Assembly (NCBI RefSeq): GCF_013170845.1
Contig: NZ_CP033367.1
Coordinates: 5,085,001-5,149,000, forward strand
Length of the DNA stretch: 64,000 nt
Direction: 5' to 3'
Origin: Mesorhizobium loti R88b
GTDB lineage: Bacteria; Pseudomonadota; Alphaproteobacteria; Rhizobiales; Rhizobiaceae
Below the pieces are notes generated by a model. The model saw nothing but the letters and a program-made list of their open reading frames with translations. It ran no database searches and was not told the DNA's origin. Position numbers and translations under genes: made by a program. How positions within the stretch are numbered: the first letter of the stretch is position 1; every line of letters begins with the position of its first letter. This document shows, piece after piece, positions 54,969-63,839 of the stretch.

Positions 54969-55394
54969 TCATTCCACATTGTCCCGCAACGCCGCCAGCA
55001 CCTGTGCGAACTCAGCCAGACGCTCGTCGGGCAACCCTGTGCGAAGCCGCTTGTCGAAGACAAGCGCGGCTTGCCGCAATGTCTCGAACAGCGCTTCTCC
55101 CGCTTCTGTCAATTCGACCAGATGGACCCTCCGGTTGACGGGATCGCGGCGGCGGGTCAGCAGGCCCTGCCCCTCCATCGCGTTAAGATGGTGCGTGAGC
55201 GTCGCACCCTGGATGCCGATCATGCTGGCAAGCTCGCGCTGATTGGCCAGCCCATTCGACTTGACAGACAGCAGCGTGAGCCAGACCGGCAAGGTCCCGC
55301 CTGCTTCAACCAAAGCGGCATCGAAAGCCTGGGCGACAAGCTTGGCGGTGCGGCCGAGATTCATGCCGACTGGCGGGCGTTCAAAAGGCGTCAT
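54969..55394 (-). CDS. MarR-family transcriptional regulator
   Basis: A 141-residue protein. The HTH lies in NGLANQRELASMIGIQGATLTHHLNAMEGQGLLTRRRDPVNRRVHLVELT (about 47-96). It is divergent from the small membrane-protein gene with 114 nt between starts; the gap contains a large nested palindrome that would bind a dimer or two dimers. It is likely autoregulated and controls the membrane protein. The ligand is unknown. Confidence 0.88.
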   Translation of the reverse strand: MTPFERPPVGMNLGRTAKLVAQAFDAALVEAGGTLPVWLTLLSVKSNGLANQRELASMIGIQGATLTHHLNAMEGQGLLTRRRDPVNRRVHLVELTEAGEALFETLRQAALVFDKRLRTGLPDERLAEFAQVLAALRDNVE

Positions 55395-55451
55395 TGCCGG
55401 ACACTAGACGGTGTTCTCCAGGGATGGAACAGGCTCGCGTTTATACATTGA

Positions 55452-55483
55452 CATCTAACAGTTAGATATCTAACTATTAGATG
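55452..55483. promoter_or_regulatory. Nested palindromic operator for the MarR gene
   Basis: The core AGTTAGATATCTAACT is a perfect 16-bp palindrome (55460-55475). It is flanked by outer arms CATCTAA and TTAGATG, complementary to each other, so the whole 32-bp element is symmetric apart from one base on each side. It sits 26 nt before the membrane-protein start. Binding of the adjacent MarR protein is inferred. Confidence 0.8.
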
Positions 55484-55508
55484 CATAGCAGTCGAGAGGA
55501 GAGCCGAT

Positions 55509-55916
55509 ATGCAATATGTCTACGTCGTTGTAATGGGGCTTCATGTCATGGCCGGCGTTTTCTGGGCCGGTACCACGATCACGTTGGCGCGCGACCCGGA
55601 TATCCGCGCCGAGCGGCTGTTTCGGCCGCAGATGGGCGCAGCCACTGGCGTCTTCCTTACCGGCGCACTGCTCTGGTATTTTTTCCACGGCGCCTATTTC
55701 GGCTCGACGGAAATGGTGCTGGCGCTGGGTATTCTGACCGCGCTCGCCGCCGCCGGCGTTCAGGGCGCGGTGGTTGGTTCCGCCAGCCGTCAATTGGTCG
55801 GTTCCGATCCAGCGGTGCAACCCATGCTGCGCGCCAGAATGACGATGGGCGAGCGAATTGCCGCGGGTTTACTGGTCATCACCGTGCTGTGCATGGCGGT
55901 GGCACGGTTCTTTTGA
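55509..55916 (+). CDS. Four-helix membrane protein, CopD/DUF2269-like
   Basis: A 135-residue protein with four hydrophobic segments (VYVVVMGLHVMAGVFWAGTTI, AATGVFLTGALLWYF, MVLALGILTALAAAGVQGAV, IAAGLLVITVLCMAVARFF). HVMAGVFWAG near the start recalls the histidine pair of CopD-like or DUF2269 proteins. It is preceded by GAGAGGAG and is probably controlled by the divergent MarR gene. Function unknown. Confidence 0.7.
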   Translation: MQYVYVVVMGLHVMAGVFWAGTTITLARDPDIRAERLFRPQMGAATGVFLTGALLWYFFHGAYFGSTEMVLALGILTALAAAGVQGAVVGSASRQLVGSDPAVQPMLRARMTMGERIAAGLLVITVLCMAVARFF

Positions 55917-56073
55917 GGAACGCCGCATAGCGGCAATCACCAAATACACGAACCGTACGTCCCTTGGCCCCCGGCCATGACGTGCGGGCGCGCGGCAGGG
56001 CCGACATGCACGGGCTCTCGCATGCAGGTTTTGCCGCGCGCCACCAGTTCTCGCCAACGGAAGCAGCGAACGG

Positions 56074-57267
56074 TCAGGTCAGCTTTTTGCGCGCCTGGTT
56101 CTCGAGTGCCTCCACGAAGACCGCCGGTTCCCATCCCGCATCCAGCGCGCGGTGGAAAAGCGCCTGCTGTGTTTCCGGCGCCAGGCCGCCGAGCGGCGGG
56201 TCGCGATCGAGATTGGTCGGGAAGGAATAGCCTTCCGCCGACGAGGCAATGGCATTGTCCGCCGCCTGCCTGGTCAGGCCGCCATCGCCCAGCATGCGCT
56301 GAACAACGGGGTAGAGGGCCGCGCTCATGCGGGTCCGATCCAAGCTCTCCATGGCGCGGCCATAGGCCGATGACACCTGCAGCAGATTCGCCATGCGCTG
56401 AATGTCCGCCGACCGGTTGGTGCCGGCGGCATGAAACAGCGCCGGATTGAAGAACGCCGCATCCCCTTTCCTGAGGGGCAGCTGAACATGATGCTCGGTG
56501 AAATAGGCCTGAAATTCGGGACGGTTCATTGCCAGGTATCCAGGCAGATAGGTCTGCGAATAGGGCAGGTAAAGCGTCGGGCCGCTTTCCACCGGCATAT
56601 CGCAATGGGCGACGGCGCCCTGCAGCGTCAGCACCGGCGAGATCCGATGGACATGCACCGGATAGCGTTCGATCACAGACGCGGTCTGGAAGCCCAGATG
56701 ATAATCGCGGTGCGCCGACTGCGACGCGCCACCCGGCCTGACATTGTTCACCTGCGATGTGAGCTGATAGGCGGGACCGAGCCACGCTTCCGATATCAGC
56801 GCGATAATGTCGTTGCCGTAATAGGAAGCAAAGGTTGCGGGGTCACGCAGGCAAAGCTTTTCCAACGCATTCCACACCCGGTCGTTGGCGCCGGGCTTGG
56901 CAAAATGGTCGCCGCCGCCGGCTCCAGCCGCACGCTCCTCGGCGATGATGGCATTGAAGGCTTGCGTGGCGGCATCGACCGGGGCCACATCCTCGAAGGC
57001 ACCGCGGAGCACAACCACACCCGGACCGTCGGTCATCGCCTCGACCCACTCGGCGAGAAGCGCCTTGCGCCGGGCCGGCTCACCAACGGCCGCGCGCACC
57101 GCCGCACCGTCGTAGATCAGCACGTTTTTCTGTACCTCGGACGCGAACGGATAGTCCGCCAGCTTCGTCGTCAGCTGCGTCGACGCGGCAAAGTCGTCGA
57201 TGCTGCACATGTCGGCGGTAAGCCAGACGCGATCGGATCTGAGCTTGGCAAAATTGTCGGCCTTCAC
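56074..57267 (-). CDS. Phytanoyl-CoA dioxygenase-family protein
   Basis: The start is taken as GTG at 57267, preceded by GGGAG; the product has 397 residues. The Fe(II)/2-oxoglutarate triad can be placed: HxD in SQSAHRDYHLGF (near residue 190) and the distal His in NPALFHAAGTNRSADIQRM (near 280) with the 2-oxoglutarate Arg. Members hydroxylate small molecules. It is divergent from a LacI-type gene. A flavoprotein dehydrogenase of the N-demethylase type follows that gene, so a role in breakdown of a methylated nutrient is possible. Confidence 0.8.
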   Translation of the reverse strand: MKADNFAKLRSDRVWLTADMCSIDDFAASTQLTTKLADYPFASEVQKNVLIYDGAAVRAAVGEPARRKALLAEWVEAMTDGPGVVVLRGAFEDVAPVDAATQAFNAIIAEERAAGAGGGDHFAKPGANDRVWNALEKLCLRDPATFASYYGNDIIALISEAWLGPAYQLTSQVNNVRPGGASQSAHRDYHLGFQTASVIERYPVHVHRISPVLTLQGAVAHCDMPVESGPTLYLPYSQTYLPGYLAMNRPEFQAYFTEHHVQLPLRKGDAAFFNPALFHAAGTNRSADIQRMANLLQVSSAYGRAMESLDRTRMSAALYPVVQRMLGDGGLTRQAADNAIASSAEGYSFPTNLDRDPPLGGLAPETQQALFHRALDAGWEPAVFVEALENQARKKLT

Positions 57268-57340
57268 GGCACACTCCCTATGGTCTTGTTTCGGCTTGAT
57301 GGCGGAAGTATAGCTCTGGCTGAGAGGTGGCATATGGCTG

Positions 57341-57362
57341 AAACACCTCAAAAACACCTCAA
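57341..57362. repeat. Tandem 11-bp repeat in the dioxygenase-LacI gap
   Basis: AAACACCTCAA occurs twice, head to tail, at 57341-57351 and 57352-57362, 19 nt before the LacI-family start. The 11-bp period places both copies on one face of the helix, as for paired protein binding. It overlaps the only control region shared by the divergent genes. Confidence 0.6.
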
Positions 57363-57380
57363 GACTGATCGAGACGACCG

Positions 57381-58400
57381 ATGTCGCATCCATTCCTGGT
57401 GAAGGACATCGCCCAGCAGGCCGGCGTCAGCATCGCCACGGTCGACCGTGTCCTGCATGGGCGCAGCGGCGTGCGGCAGCATACGGTCCGCCGTATCGAG
57501 CAGGCAATCCGCGAACTGGAAACGCAACGCTCCCAGATTGGCTTGTCCGGCCGCAAATTCATTCTCGATCTCGTCATGGAGGCTCCAGGGCGCTTTACCG
57601 AAGCGGTGCGCGCGGCGCTGGAAGCCGAGATGCCGGGCCTCCACCCAGCCGTGTTCCGGGCGCGCAATCACCTTGCCGAAATGCGCACGGTGGCGAACAC
57701 CGTCTCCCTGCTCGATGCGATTGGCCGTCGTGGCAGCAACGGTGTTTTCCTCAAGGCGCCTGACGTTCCGGAGATAGCAGCCGCGGTTGACCGGGTCGTT
57801 CAGTCGGGCATACCTGTTGTGACGCTGGTCACCGATCTGCCGAACAGCCAAAGGCTCGCCTATGTCGGCGTCGATAACCGCGCAGCCGGCGAGACGGCTG
57901 CCTATCTGATCGGCGCATGGCTTGGTGGACGCCGTGCCGATGTCCTGGTCACCTTGAGCAGCAGCCGCTTCCGTGGCGAGGAGGAGCGCGAAATCGGCTT
58001 TCGTCGCGCCTTGCGTGAAAACTTTCCCGACCTTGGGATCGTCGACATCAGTGAAGGCCACGGCATCGATCGCGCGACGGGCGAGTTGGTTCGCACCGCG
58101 TTGAAAAGTCATCCCGACATTGCGGCCGTGTATTCCATCGGCGGCGGCAACGCCTCCATCGTGCAGGCATTTGCCGAACTCAAACGGCCCTGCCTTGTAT
58201 TCATCGGCCACGATCTCGACGCCGACAATCTCGACTTGCTGCGAAGCCGACGAATCTCGGCAGTGCTGCATCACGATCTCAGGCAAGACATGCGCGCAGC
58301 CTGCATCCACATCATGCGGGCGCAGGGCGCGCTGCCGAAATCGGTCGCGCCGGGCGCATCCAACATCCAGATCATCACGCCGTTCAACATGCCGGCGTGA
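57381..58400 (+). CDS. LacI-family transcriptional regulator
   Basis: A 339-residue protein. HTH at the N-terminus: LVKDIAQQAGVSIATVDRVLHGRSGVRQHTVRRI (about 6-40). The ligand-binding domain is of the periplasmic sugar-binding type (VPVVTLVTDLPNSQRLAYVGVDN-like region near 150 and AVYSIGGGNASIVQAF near 250). The ligand cannot be read from sequence. It probably controls the divergent dioxygenase and perhaps the flavoprotein gene that is convergent with it. Confidence 0.88.
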   Translation: MSHPFLVKDIAQQAGVSIATVDRVLHGRSGVRQHTVRRIEQAIRELETQRSQIGLSGRKFILDLVMEAPGRFTEAVRAALEAEMPGLHPAVFRARNHLAEMRTVANTVSLLDAIGRRGSNGVFLKAPDVPEIAAAVDRVVQSGIPVVTLVTDLPNSQRLAYVGVDNRAAGETAAYLIGAWLGGRRADVLVTLSSSRFRGEEEREIGFRRALRENFPDLGIVDISEGHGIDRATGELVRTALKSHPDIAAVYSIGGGNASIVQAFAELKRPCLVFIGHDLDADNLDLLRSRRISAVLHHDLRQDMRAACIHIMRAQGALPKSVAPGASNIQIITPFNMPA

Positions 58401-58412
58401 CCGGGCCGTAGA

Positions 58413-60458
58413 TCAGATCCGCAGGCCGAACCTGATGCCATCATAGATGGCGGCATGGATGTTGCGCGAGGCGACCGCATCGCCGATGCGCAGCAGCAGG
58501 AAGCCGGCTTGCGGGTTGCGCGACGGAAAGATGTCGCCACCGCCGACCAGACGGTCGTAGTCGATCGCGCCGCCATTCTTCGAAAGCGGCTTCAGGCTGA
58601 GGTAAAGCTCGTCGAGCGGTGCCGTGCCGTGCTCGACCACCACCTGATCGACCCTGCGCTCGCCGCGCCAGCCATCGGCAAAATCCGAAGCGAGCTCGGC
58701 AATCAGCTGATTGCCCTCGCGCCGCACCGAGCGCAGGCGCGTGTTGATGGTGATGGTGACGCCCTTTTCCTGGAAGGCGCGCATATAGGGCACGTGGTTC
58801 ATGCCGCCCATTTCGGGCGCAAAGAAACGCTCCGGCGAGACCAGTTCCAGCCTTGCGCCGCTGTTGGCGATCAACTCGGCCGCGCCCATGCCCTGATGGC
58901 CGCCATTGTCGTCAAAAAGCAGAACGTTCTCGGCCGGTTTGACGCTACCGGCCATGATGTCCCAGCTCGAGGTGACGAGGTTGTCGCCCGCCGCCAGAGG
59001 CGGGTTCTGCGGCAGGCCGCCGGTGGCGACCACCACCACATCGGGCGCCAGCGCCAGAACATCATCCTGCTCTGCCCAGGTATCATAGCGGATCTCGACG
59101 CCGAGCCGGTCGAGTTCGGCCAGCCGCCAGTCGATGATGCCGATCAATTCCTTGCGGCGCGGATTCTGCGTCGCCAGACGCACCTGGCCGCCGGCCTGCG
59201 ATGACGCCTCCAGGATCGTGACGTGATGGCCGCGCTCTGCTGCGACACGCGCCGCCTCCAATCCGCCTGCCCCTGCGCCGACAACGACGACTTTCCGTTT
59301 GGGCGCTTCGGTCCTGACGATAATGTGCGGAATCTCGGCCTCGCGGCCGGTCGCCGCATTGTGGACGCACAGCGCCTCGCCGCCTTCATAGATGCGGTCG
59401 AGGCAATAGGTGGCGCCGACGCAAGGGCGGATCTCGTGTTCGCGGCCTTCCATCACCTTCCTGATGATGTGCGGATCGGCGATGTGGGCGCGGGTCATGC
59501 CGACCATGTCGAGTTTTCCCATCGCGATCGCATGGCGCGCGGTGGCAACGTCGGAAATCCGCGCCGCATGGAAGGTCGGGAATTTCGTTGCCGCCCTCAC
59601 CTCACCGGCGAAATCGAGATGCGGCGAAGAGCGCATGCCGGTCACCGGGATGACCTTAGTCAGGGCCGCGTCGCTTTCGATCGAACCGCGGATGATGTTG
59701 AGGAAATCGACCTTGCCAGAGTTGGCCAGCCGCCGGGCAATCTCGACGCCCTCCTCCTTCGACAGGCCTTTCTCGAAATCCTCGTCGGCAACCATGCGAA
59801 TGCCGACGACGAATTTCTCGCCGACCGCCGCACGCACCGCGTCCAGCACCATGTTGGTGAAGCGCAGGCGGTTGTCGAGCGAGCCGCCATACTCGTCGTC
59901 GCGATGGTTGGTGGCCGGCGACCAGAAGCCGTCCATCAGATGGCCGTAGGATTCGAATTCGATACCGTCGAGGCCGGCGGCCTGGCAGCGCTGGGCCGCC
60001 GACGCATAGTCGGCGACGATACGCTCCATGTCCCAGTCCTCGATGGTTTTTGGGAAAGCGCGGTGCGCCGGCTCGCGCACCGGCGAGGCCGAAAGCACGG
60101 GCAGCCAGTCAGCCTTGTTCCAGCCGGTGCGGCGGCCGAGGTGGGTGATCTGGATCATCACCTTGCAGTCATGCTCGTGGCAGGCGTCAGCGAGTTCCGC
60201 GAGCCACGGCACGATCCTGTCGTCATAGACATGCAGATTGCCGAAGGCGGCCGGGCTGTCGCGCGAGACGATGGCCGAGCCGGCGGTCATCGTCAGCGCC
60301 ATGCCGCCTTTGGCCTTTTCGGCATGGTAGAGCCGGTAGCGCTGTTTCGGCATGCCCTCCTCCGAATAGGCCGGCTCGTGGCTGGTCGACATCACCCGGT
60401 TCTTCAGCGTCAGATGCTTCAGCTGATAGGGTTGGAGAAGCGGGTCGTTGCTGGTCAT
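58413..60458 (-). CDS. Trimethylamine dehydrogenase/2,4-dienoyl-CoA reductase-like flavoprotein (N-demethylase type)
   Basis: A 681-residue protein starting at the second of two ATGs, which has AGGAAG 4 nt upstream. Residues about 5-340 are the FMN-binding old-yellow-enzyme barrel (QITHLGRRTGW; DGIEFESYGHLMDGFWSP). The rest binds nucleotide (VVVVGAGAGGLEAARVAAERG near 390). At the Fe-S region, Cys346, Cys352 and Cys364 align with TMADH C345, C351 and C364, but the fourth ligand position is Ala349. Stachydrine or dimethylglycine demethylases in rhizobia share this architecture. The substrate is inferred, not proven. Confidence 0.82.
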   Translation of the reverse strand: MTSNDPLLQPYQLKHLTLKNRVMSTSHEPAYSEEGMPKQRYRLYHAEKAKGGMALTMTAGSAIVSRDSPAAFGNLHVYDDRIVPWLAELADACHEHDCKVMIQITHLGRRTGWNKADWLPVLSASPVREPAHRAFPKTIEDWDMERIVADYASAAQRCQAAGLDGIEFESYGHLMDGFWSPATNHRDDEYGGSLDNRLRFTNMVLDAVRAAVGEKFVVGIRMVADEDFEKGLSKEEGVEIARRLANSGKVDFLNIIRGSIESDAALTKVIPVTGMRSSPHLDFAGEVRAATKFPTFHAARISDVATARHAIAMGKLDMVGMTRAHIADPHIIRKVMEGREHEIRPCVGATYCLDRIYEGGEALCVHNAATGREAEIPHIIVRTEAPKRKVVVVGAGAGGLEAARVAAERGHHVTILEASSQAGGQVRLATQNPRRKELIGIIDWRLAELDRLGVEIRYDTWAEQDDVLALAPDVVVVATGGLPQNPPLAAGDNLVTSSWDIMAGSVKPAENVLLFDDNGGHQGMGAAELIANSGARLELVSPERFFAPEMGGMNHVPYMRAFQEKGVTITINTRLRSVRREGNQLIAELASDFADGWRGERRVDQVVVEHGTAPLDELYLSLKPLSKNGGAIDYDRLVGGGDIFPSRNPQAGFLLLRIGDAVASRNIHAAIYDGIRFGLRI

Positions 60459-60517
60459 CATCTTCCTGCTTTTTCAAATTGTGCTAATGAGCGGCAAATT
60501 CGAAGGAAGTCCCACTC

Positions 60518-60979
60518 ATGATCGATACCAAAACCCTCACCCAGCTCGGCGCGCACGTCGAGACGCCACAGAGCCCCGAACAGGCGGTCCTGGAGACCGT
60601 GCCGTTCACGCGCGGCGACGGACCGCCGGCAATCGTGCGCTTCACCTGTCCGGAATTCACCTCGCTCTGCCCGGTCACCGGACAGCCGGATTTCGCCCAT
60701 ATCGTCATCGACTACGCACCCGACGCGGCTCTGGTGGAATCGAAATCGCTGAAGCTGTTCATGACCTCGTTCCGCAACCATGGCGCCTTCCATGAAGACT
60801 GTACCGTGATGATCGGTCGTCGCATCGTGGCAGCAACCAAGCCGCTGTGGTTGCGCATAGGCGGCTATTGGTATCCGCGCGGCGGCATTCCGATCGACGT
60901 CTTCTGGCAGACCGGCGCTCCACCCGAAGGCGCCTGGCTGCCGGACACCGGCGTTGCGCCCTATCGCGGACGCGGCTAG
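60518..60979 (+). CDS. queF: NADPH-dependent 7-cyano-7-deazaguanine reductase
   Basis: A 153-residue single-domain (short type) QueF. Cys51 in [13 protein letters not shown] forms the thioimide with substrate and Asp58 is the proton donor. The family motif ESKSLK is at 74-79. It reduces preQ0 to preQ1 in queuosine biosynthesis. GAAGG precedes the start. No other queuosine gene is adjacent. The 59-nt gap to the divergent flavoprotein gene is too short for a preQ1 riboswitch. Confidence 0.95.
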   Translation: MIDTKTLTQLGAHVETPQSPEQAVLETVPFTRGDGPPAIVRFTCPEFTSLCPVTGQPDFAHIVIDYAPDAALVESKSLKLFMTSFRNHGAFHEDCTVMIGRRIVAATKPLWLRIGGYWYPRGGIPIDVFWQTGAPPEGAWLPDTGVAPYRGRG

Positions 60980-60987
60980 CTCGACGC

Positions 60988-61569
60988 TCATTCGCACTGA
61001 TACTGGCTGAGCGCCCATTCGCCGGTCACCGACAGCAGGTCCGTGATCTTCCAGTCGCCGCCGACCTTCTTGAGCTTCCATTCGAGGCGGTGCGGATTGC
61101 CGGCGACAACGAAGGCGACGACCACCTTGGCCTGGTCGCCATTGATCGCTTCGATCGTCTTCAGGCTCTTGTCGATCTCGTCCTTGTCATAGTCGGCATT
61201 GTCGAGCGCCATGTTGGGATCGAGGCACTCGCCCTGTCCGGATTTGCGCAGCGCGTCGCTCTTGTCGAGCACGGTTTTTGCCGGATCGATGAAATGGCCG
61301 CGTTGCGACGGATCGACCTCAAGGTTGACCTGATTGTAGAACGGCCGCACCACCGCTGTCGGCGACCCCGGCTGGATGGGTGCGGCAGGTGCGCTGTCCG
61401 CCGGCGGCGCCGGTGTTGGGGGATTTGCCGGTGCCCCACTGTCGCCCGGCGCCGTGCCGGCCGGGTTGTTTGCCGGCGGCGCGCCAAATAACCCTTGCGC
61501 AGTGGCGCCGCTCAAGCCCGCCGCCACCAGGCACAGGGTCGACAGTGCGAGGAACCGGCGACGGGCCAT
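60988..61569 (-). CDS. Exported protein, DUF3828-like (paralogue 1)
   Basis: A 193-residue protein with a signal peptide (MARRRFLALSTLCLVAAGLSG) and a long Pro/Ala-rich linker (about 35-70). The C-terminal domain includes FYNQVNLEVDPSQRGHFIDP, LDPNMALDNADYDKDEIDK, and LEWKLKKVGGDWKITDLLS before a terminal cysteine. This matches the gene next to it (61574-62047). Such domains are often called DUF3828. Function unknown. It is convergent with queF, 8 nt apart. Confidence 0.75.
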   Translation of the reverse strand: MARRRFLALSTLCLVAAGLSGATAQGLFGAPPANNPAGTAPGDSGAPANPPTPAPPADSAPAAPIQPGSPTAVVRPFYNQVNLEVDPSQRGHFIDPAKTVLDKSDALRKSGQGECLDPNMALDNADYDKDEIDKSLKTIEAINGDQAKVVVAFVVAGNPHRLEWKLKKVGGDWKITDLLSVTGEWALSQYQCE

Positions 61570-61573
61570 CGCA

Positions 61574-62047
61574 TCAATCCTGGCCGGCCACGCATTCCAG
61601 CGCGCTGAGCTTCCAGTTGCTGGTCTTCGAGGCGATGTCCGATATCTTCCACTTGCCGTCGATCTTCTTGAGCGACCAGACCATTTCCCGTTTGGCGTCA
61701 TCGCCTTCCGGGAAAAGGCTGAAGGACGCTGCGACCTCGGCATTGTCACCATCCAGTTTCTCGGACAGTTTCAACGTTTTCGAGATGGTCTTCTGGTCGA
61801 AATCCTGCGCATCCAGACCAGGGTCGAAGTCGATACAGGAGACCTGGTCGGGGTTCTTCTTGGTCGCCTGATCGTTGAGATCGAACAGTTTCGTCACCGG
61901 CTCGGTGAAGCGATCCCGGTATTGTGCTTCGGCCTCGAATTTGACCTCCGGAACATAGAAGAACTTCACGGCGTCGGACGCCGGACCGGCCAAGGCGACC
62001 GCCGGCAAGGCTGTCGCAAAGGCGGCAAGGAGCACTGTCAGTCGCAT
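61574..62047 (-). CDS. Exported protein, DUF3828-like (paralogue 2)
   Basis: A 157-residue protein with a signal peptide (MRLTVLLAAFATALPAVALA). The mature part follows paralogue 1 segment by segment: a FY(V/N) start, an aspartate-rich IDFDPGLDAQDFDQKTISKTL, and VWSLKKIDGKWKISDIAS near the end. It lies 4 nt upstream of paralogue 1 on the same strand, so the two arose by tandem duplication and probably share a transcript. Function unknown. Confidence 0.78.
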   Translation of the reverse strand: MRLTVLLAAFATALPAVALAGPASDAVKFFYVPEVKFEAEAQYRDRFTEPVTKLFDLNDQATKKNPDQVSCIDFDPGLDAQDFDQKTISKTLKLSEKLDGDNAEVAASFSLFPEGDDAKREMVWSLKKIDGKWKISDIASKTSNWKLSALECVAGQD

Positions 62048-62144
62048 GCAGAATCTCCGGCTTTTGATGGCTTGAGGCAATCAACACCACGCGTCCTGCA
62101 TATCGGCTTTTTTGCGGCTCATGAAGTCCCTGCGCCGCCTCCTT

Positions 62145-63794
62145 TCAGCCGTCCAGCCAGACATTCTGGAGGTCCATCTCGAAGGTCTGATGGACGCCGT
62201 AATTCTTCACCTTCTTGTTGGTGTGGCTGTAGAGCTTCTGCCAGTAGGGTTGGATGATGACGCCCGAATCCTGCAGGATCTGCTCGACGTCCTTCATCAC
62301 TTCCTTGCGCTTGGCTACGTCGATCAGCGAAAGCGCCTGTTTGAGCTTGGCGTCGAAGTCAGGGTTGGAATAGGCCGATTCATTCCAGGCCTCGCCGGTG
62401 CGATAGCCGAGCGCCAGCACCTGGACGCCGAGCGGGCGCATGTACCAGATGGTCATCGAATAGGGATATTTCGTCCAGTCGTTCCAGAAGGTCGAGCCCG
62501 GCAGCACGGTGCGCTTCACCTTGATGCCGGCATCCCGTAGCTGGCCGGCAATCGCGTCGCCGGTGTTCTTCTGCCAGTCGTCCTCGATGGTGATCAGCTC
62601 ATGCTCGAAGTCGGCTTGGCCGGCTTCCGCCATCAGCTTCTTGGCGCCCGCGGCGTCGCGGGTCTTCTTGGGCAGCGGATAATATTCCGGGTGGATCGGG
62701 CTGACATGGTGGTTCTCGCCGACCGTACCGCGCCCGTTATAGCCGAGTTGCAAAACGGCATTGTTGTCGACGGCCATCTGCAGCGCATTGCGCACCCGCT
62801 GGTCGTCATAAGGCTTGTGAGTGACATTGGTGCGGGCAACCAGTGTCGTTGCCGTCGCGACCTCCGATTTCTCCAGGCCCATCTTGTCGAGGATGTCGAT
62901 GAAGTCGGCCGGGCTCTCGAAATTGAGGTCGATCTCGCCGGATTCGAAAGCGTTTACCGTGGCGTTGAAGTCGGTGCCGTAGTCGATGAACTCGATGCTG
63001 TCGAGCGGCGCCTCGCCGCCCCACCATTTGCCGTTTGCGCGGCGCTTCACCACCGCCTTCTGGCCGACATCGTAGGAGACCAGTTCGAACGCTCCCGTGC
63101 CGATCGGCTTCTTGATCGGGTCGGCGCCGTCGGCATCGAAATTGCGGTGCACGACAAGCGCCGGGTAATCGGTGAAGTTCGGTATCAGCGAAATGTCGGG
63201 CTCGCTGAGCTTCAGCTTGACTGTGGAGTCGTCGACCTTGGTGATCGCGCCGTCCCTGGCCTTGCCGGTTTTGGCATCGATCAGCGCGCCGACGCGTGCG
63301 GCCATCGAATTGCCGGCGACGCCTTTCTCGCACCAGCGCGTCAGATTGTAGGCGACGTCATCGGCGTTGAAGGCGTCGCCATTGTTCCACGCAATGCCCT
63401 TGCGCACATGCAGAACATATTCGGTGGCGTCGTCGTTGATGTCCCAGCTTTCAAGCAGCACCGGCTCGAAGGTGAACTGTCTGGTATAGCGGACCAGCGG
63501 CTCCAGCCAGCTGCGCGAAATGTTGGCAAGCTCAACCCAGTCATAGGTGCGCGGATCCTTCTGCGCCTTGACCGACATCGAGACATGTAGAGTGCCGCCC
63601 TTCTTGGGCTCTTCGGCCAAGGCCTGTTGCGGCGCGGCAAGGCCGATCATGCCGTAGGCCAAAGCCGTCGATGCACCAAAGGCGCTTGCCAGCGCCAGGA
63701 ACTCGCGTCGGTCCATGCGGCCCGCACGTGCCTCTTGCGCCATCGCCTCGATAGCGCCCGGGACACGATCGCCATTGCTTCTGAAAAGTGTCAT
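62145..63794 (-). CDS. Family-5 (peptide-type) ABC solute-binding protein, Tat-exported
   Basis: A 549-residue protein. The Tat motif RREFLAL (near residue 29) is followed by a hydrophobic stretch ending at [10 protein letters not shown], so it is exported folded. The family-5 pattern is visible: [26 protein letters not shown] near 125, and [21 protein letters not shown] near 340. Such proteins deliver peptides, opines or other solutes to Dpp/Opp transporters. GGAGG 7 nt upstream supports the start. It is 45 nt downstream of an MttB-like gene; the permeases are not in the window. Confidence 0.92.
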   Translation of the reverse strand: MTLFRSNGDRVPGAIEAMAQEARAGRMDRREFLALASAFGASTALAYGMIGLAAPQQALAEEPKKGGTLHVSMSVKAQKDPRTYDWVELANISRSWLEPLVRYTRQFTFEPVLLESWDINDDATEYVLHVRKGIAWNNGDAFNADDVAYNLTRWCEKGVAGNSMAARVGALIDAKTGKARDGAITKVDDSTVKLKLSEPDISLIPNFTDYPALVVHRNFDADGADPIKKPIGTGAFELVSYDVGQKAVVKRRANGKWWGGEAPLDSIEFIDYGTDFNATVNAFESGEIDLNFESPADFIDILDKMGLEKSEVATATTLVARTNVTHKPYDDQRVRNALQMAVDNNAVLQLGYNGRGTVGENHHVSPIHPEYYPLPKKTRDAAGAKKLMAEAGQADFEHELITIEDDWQKNTGDAIAGQLRDAGIKVKRTVLPGSTFWNDWTKYPYSMTIWYMRPLGVQVLALGYRTGEAWNESAYSNPDFDAKLKQALSLIDVAKRKEVMKDVEQILQDSGVIIQPYWQKLYSHTNKKVKNYGVHQTFEMDLQNVWLDG

Positions 63795-63839
63795 TTTCTT
63801 TCCTCCCTTATGGTTCCCGTCGGGTCTTCGCCCTTTGCA

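Noticed and set aside
60459-60517. preQ1 riboswitch before queF
   Set aside because: The gap to the divergent gene is 59 nt and shows no aptamer-like stem-loop with the A-rich tail.
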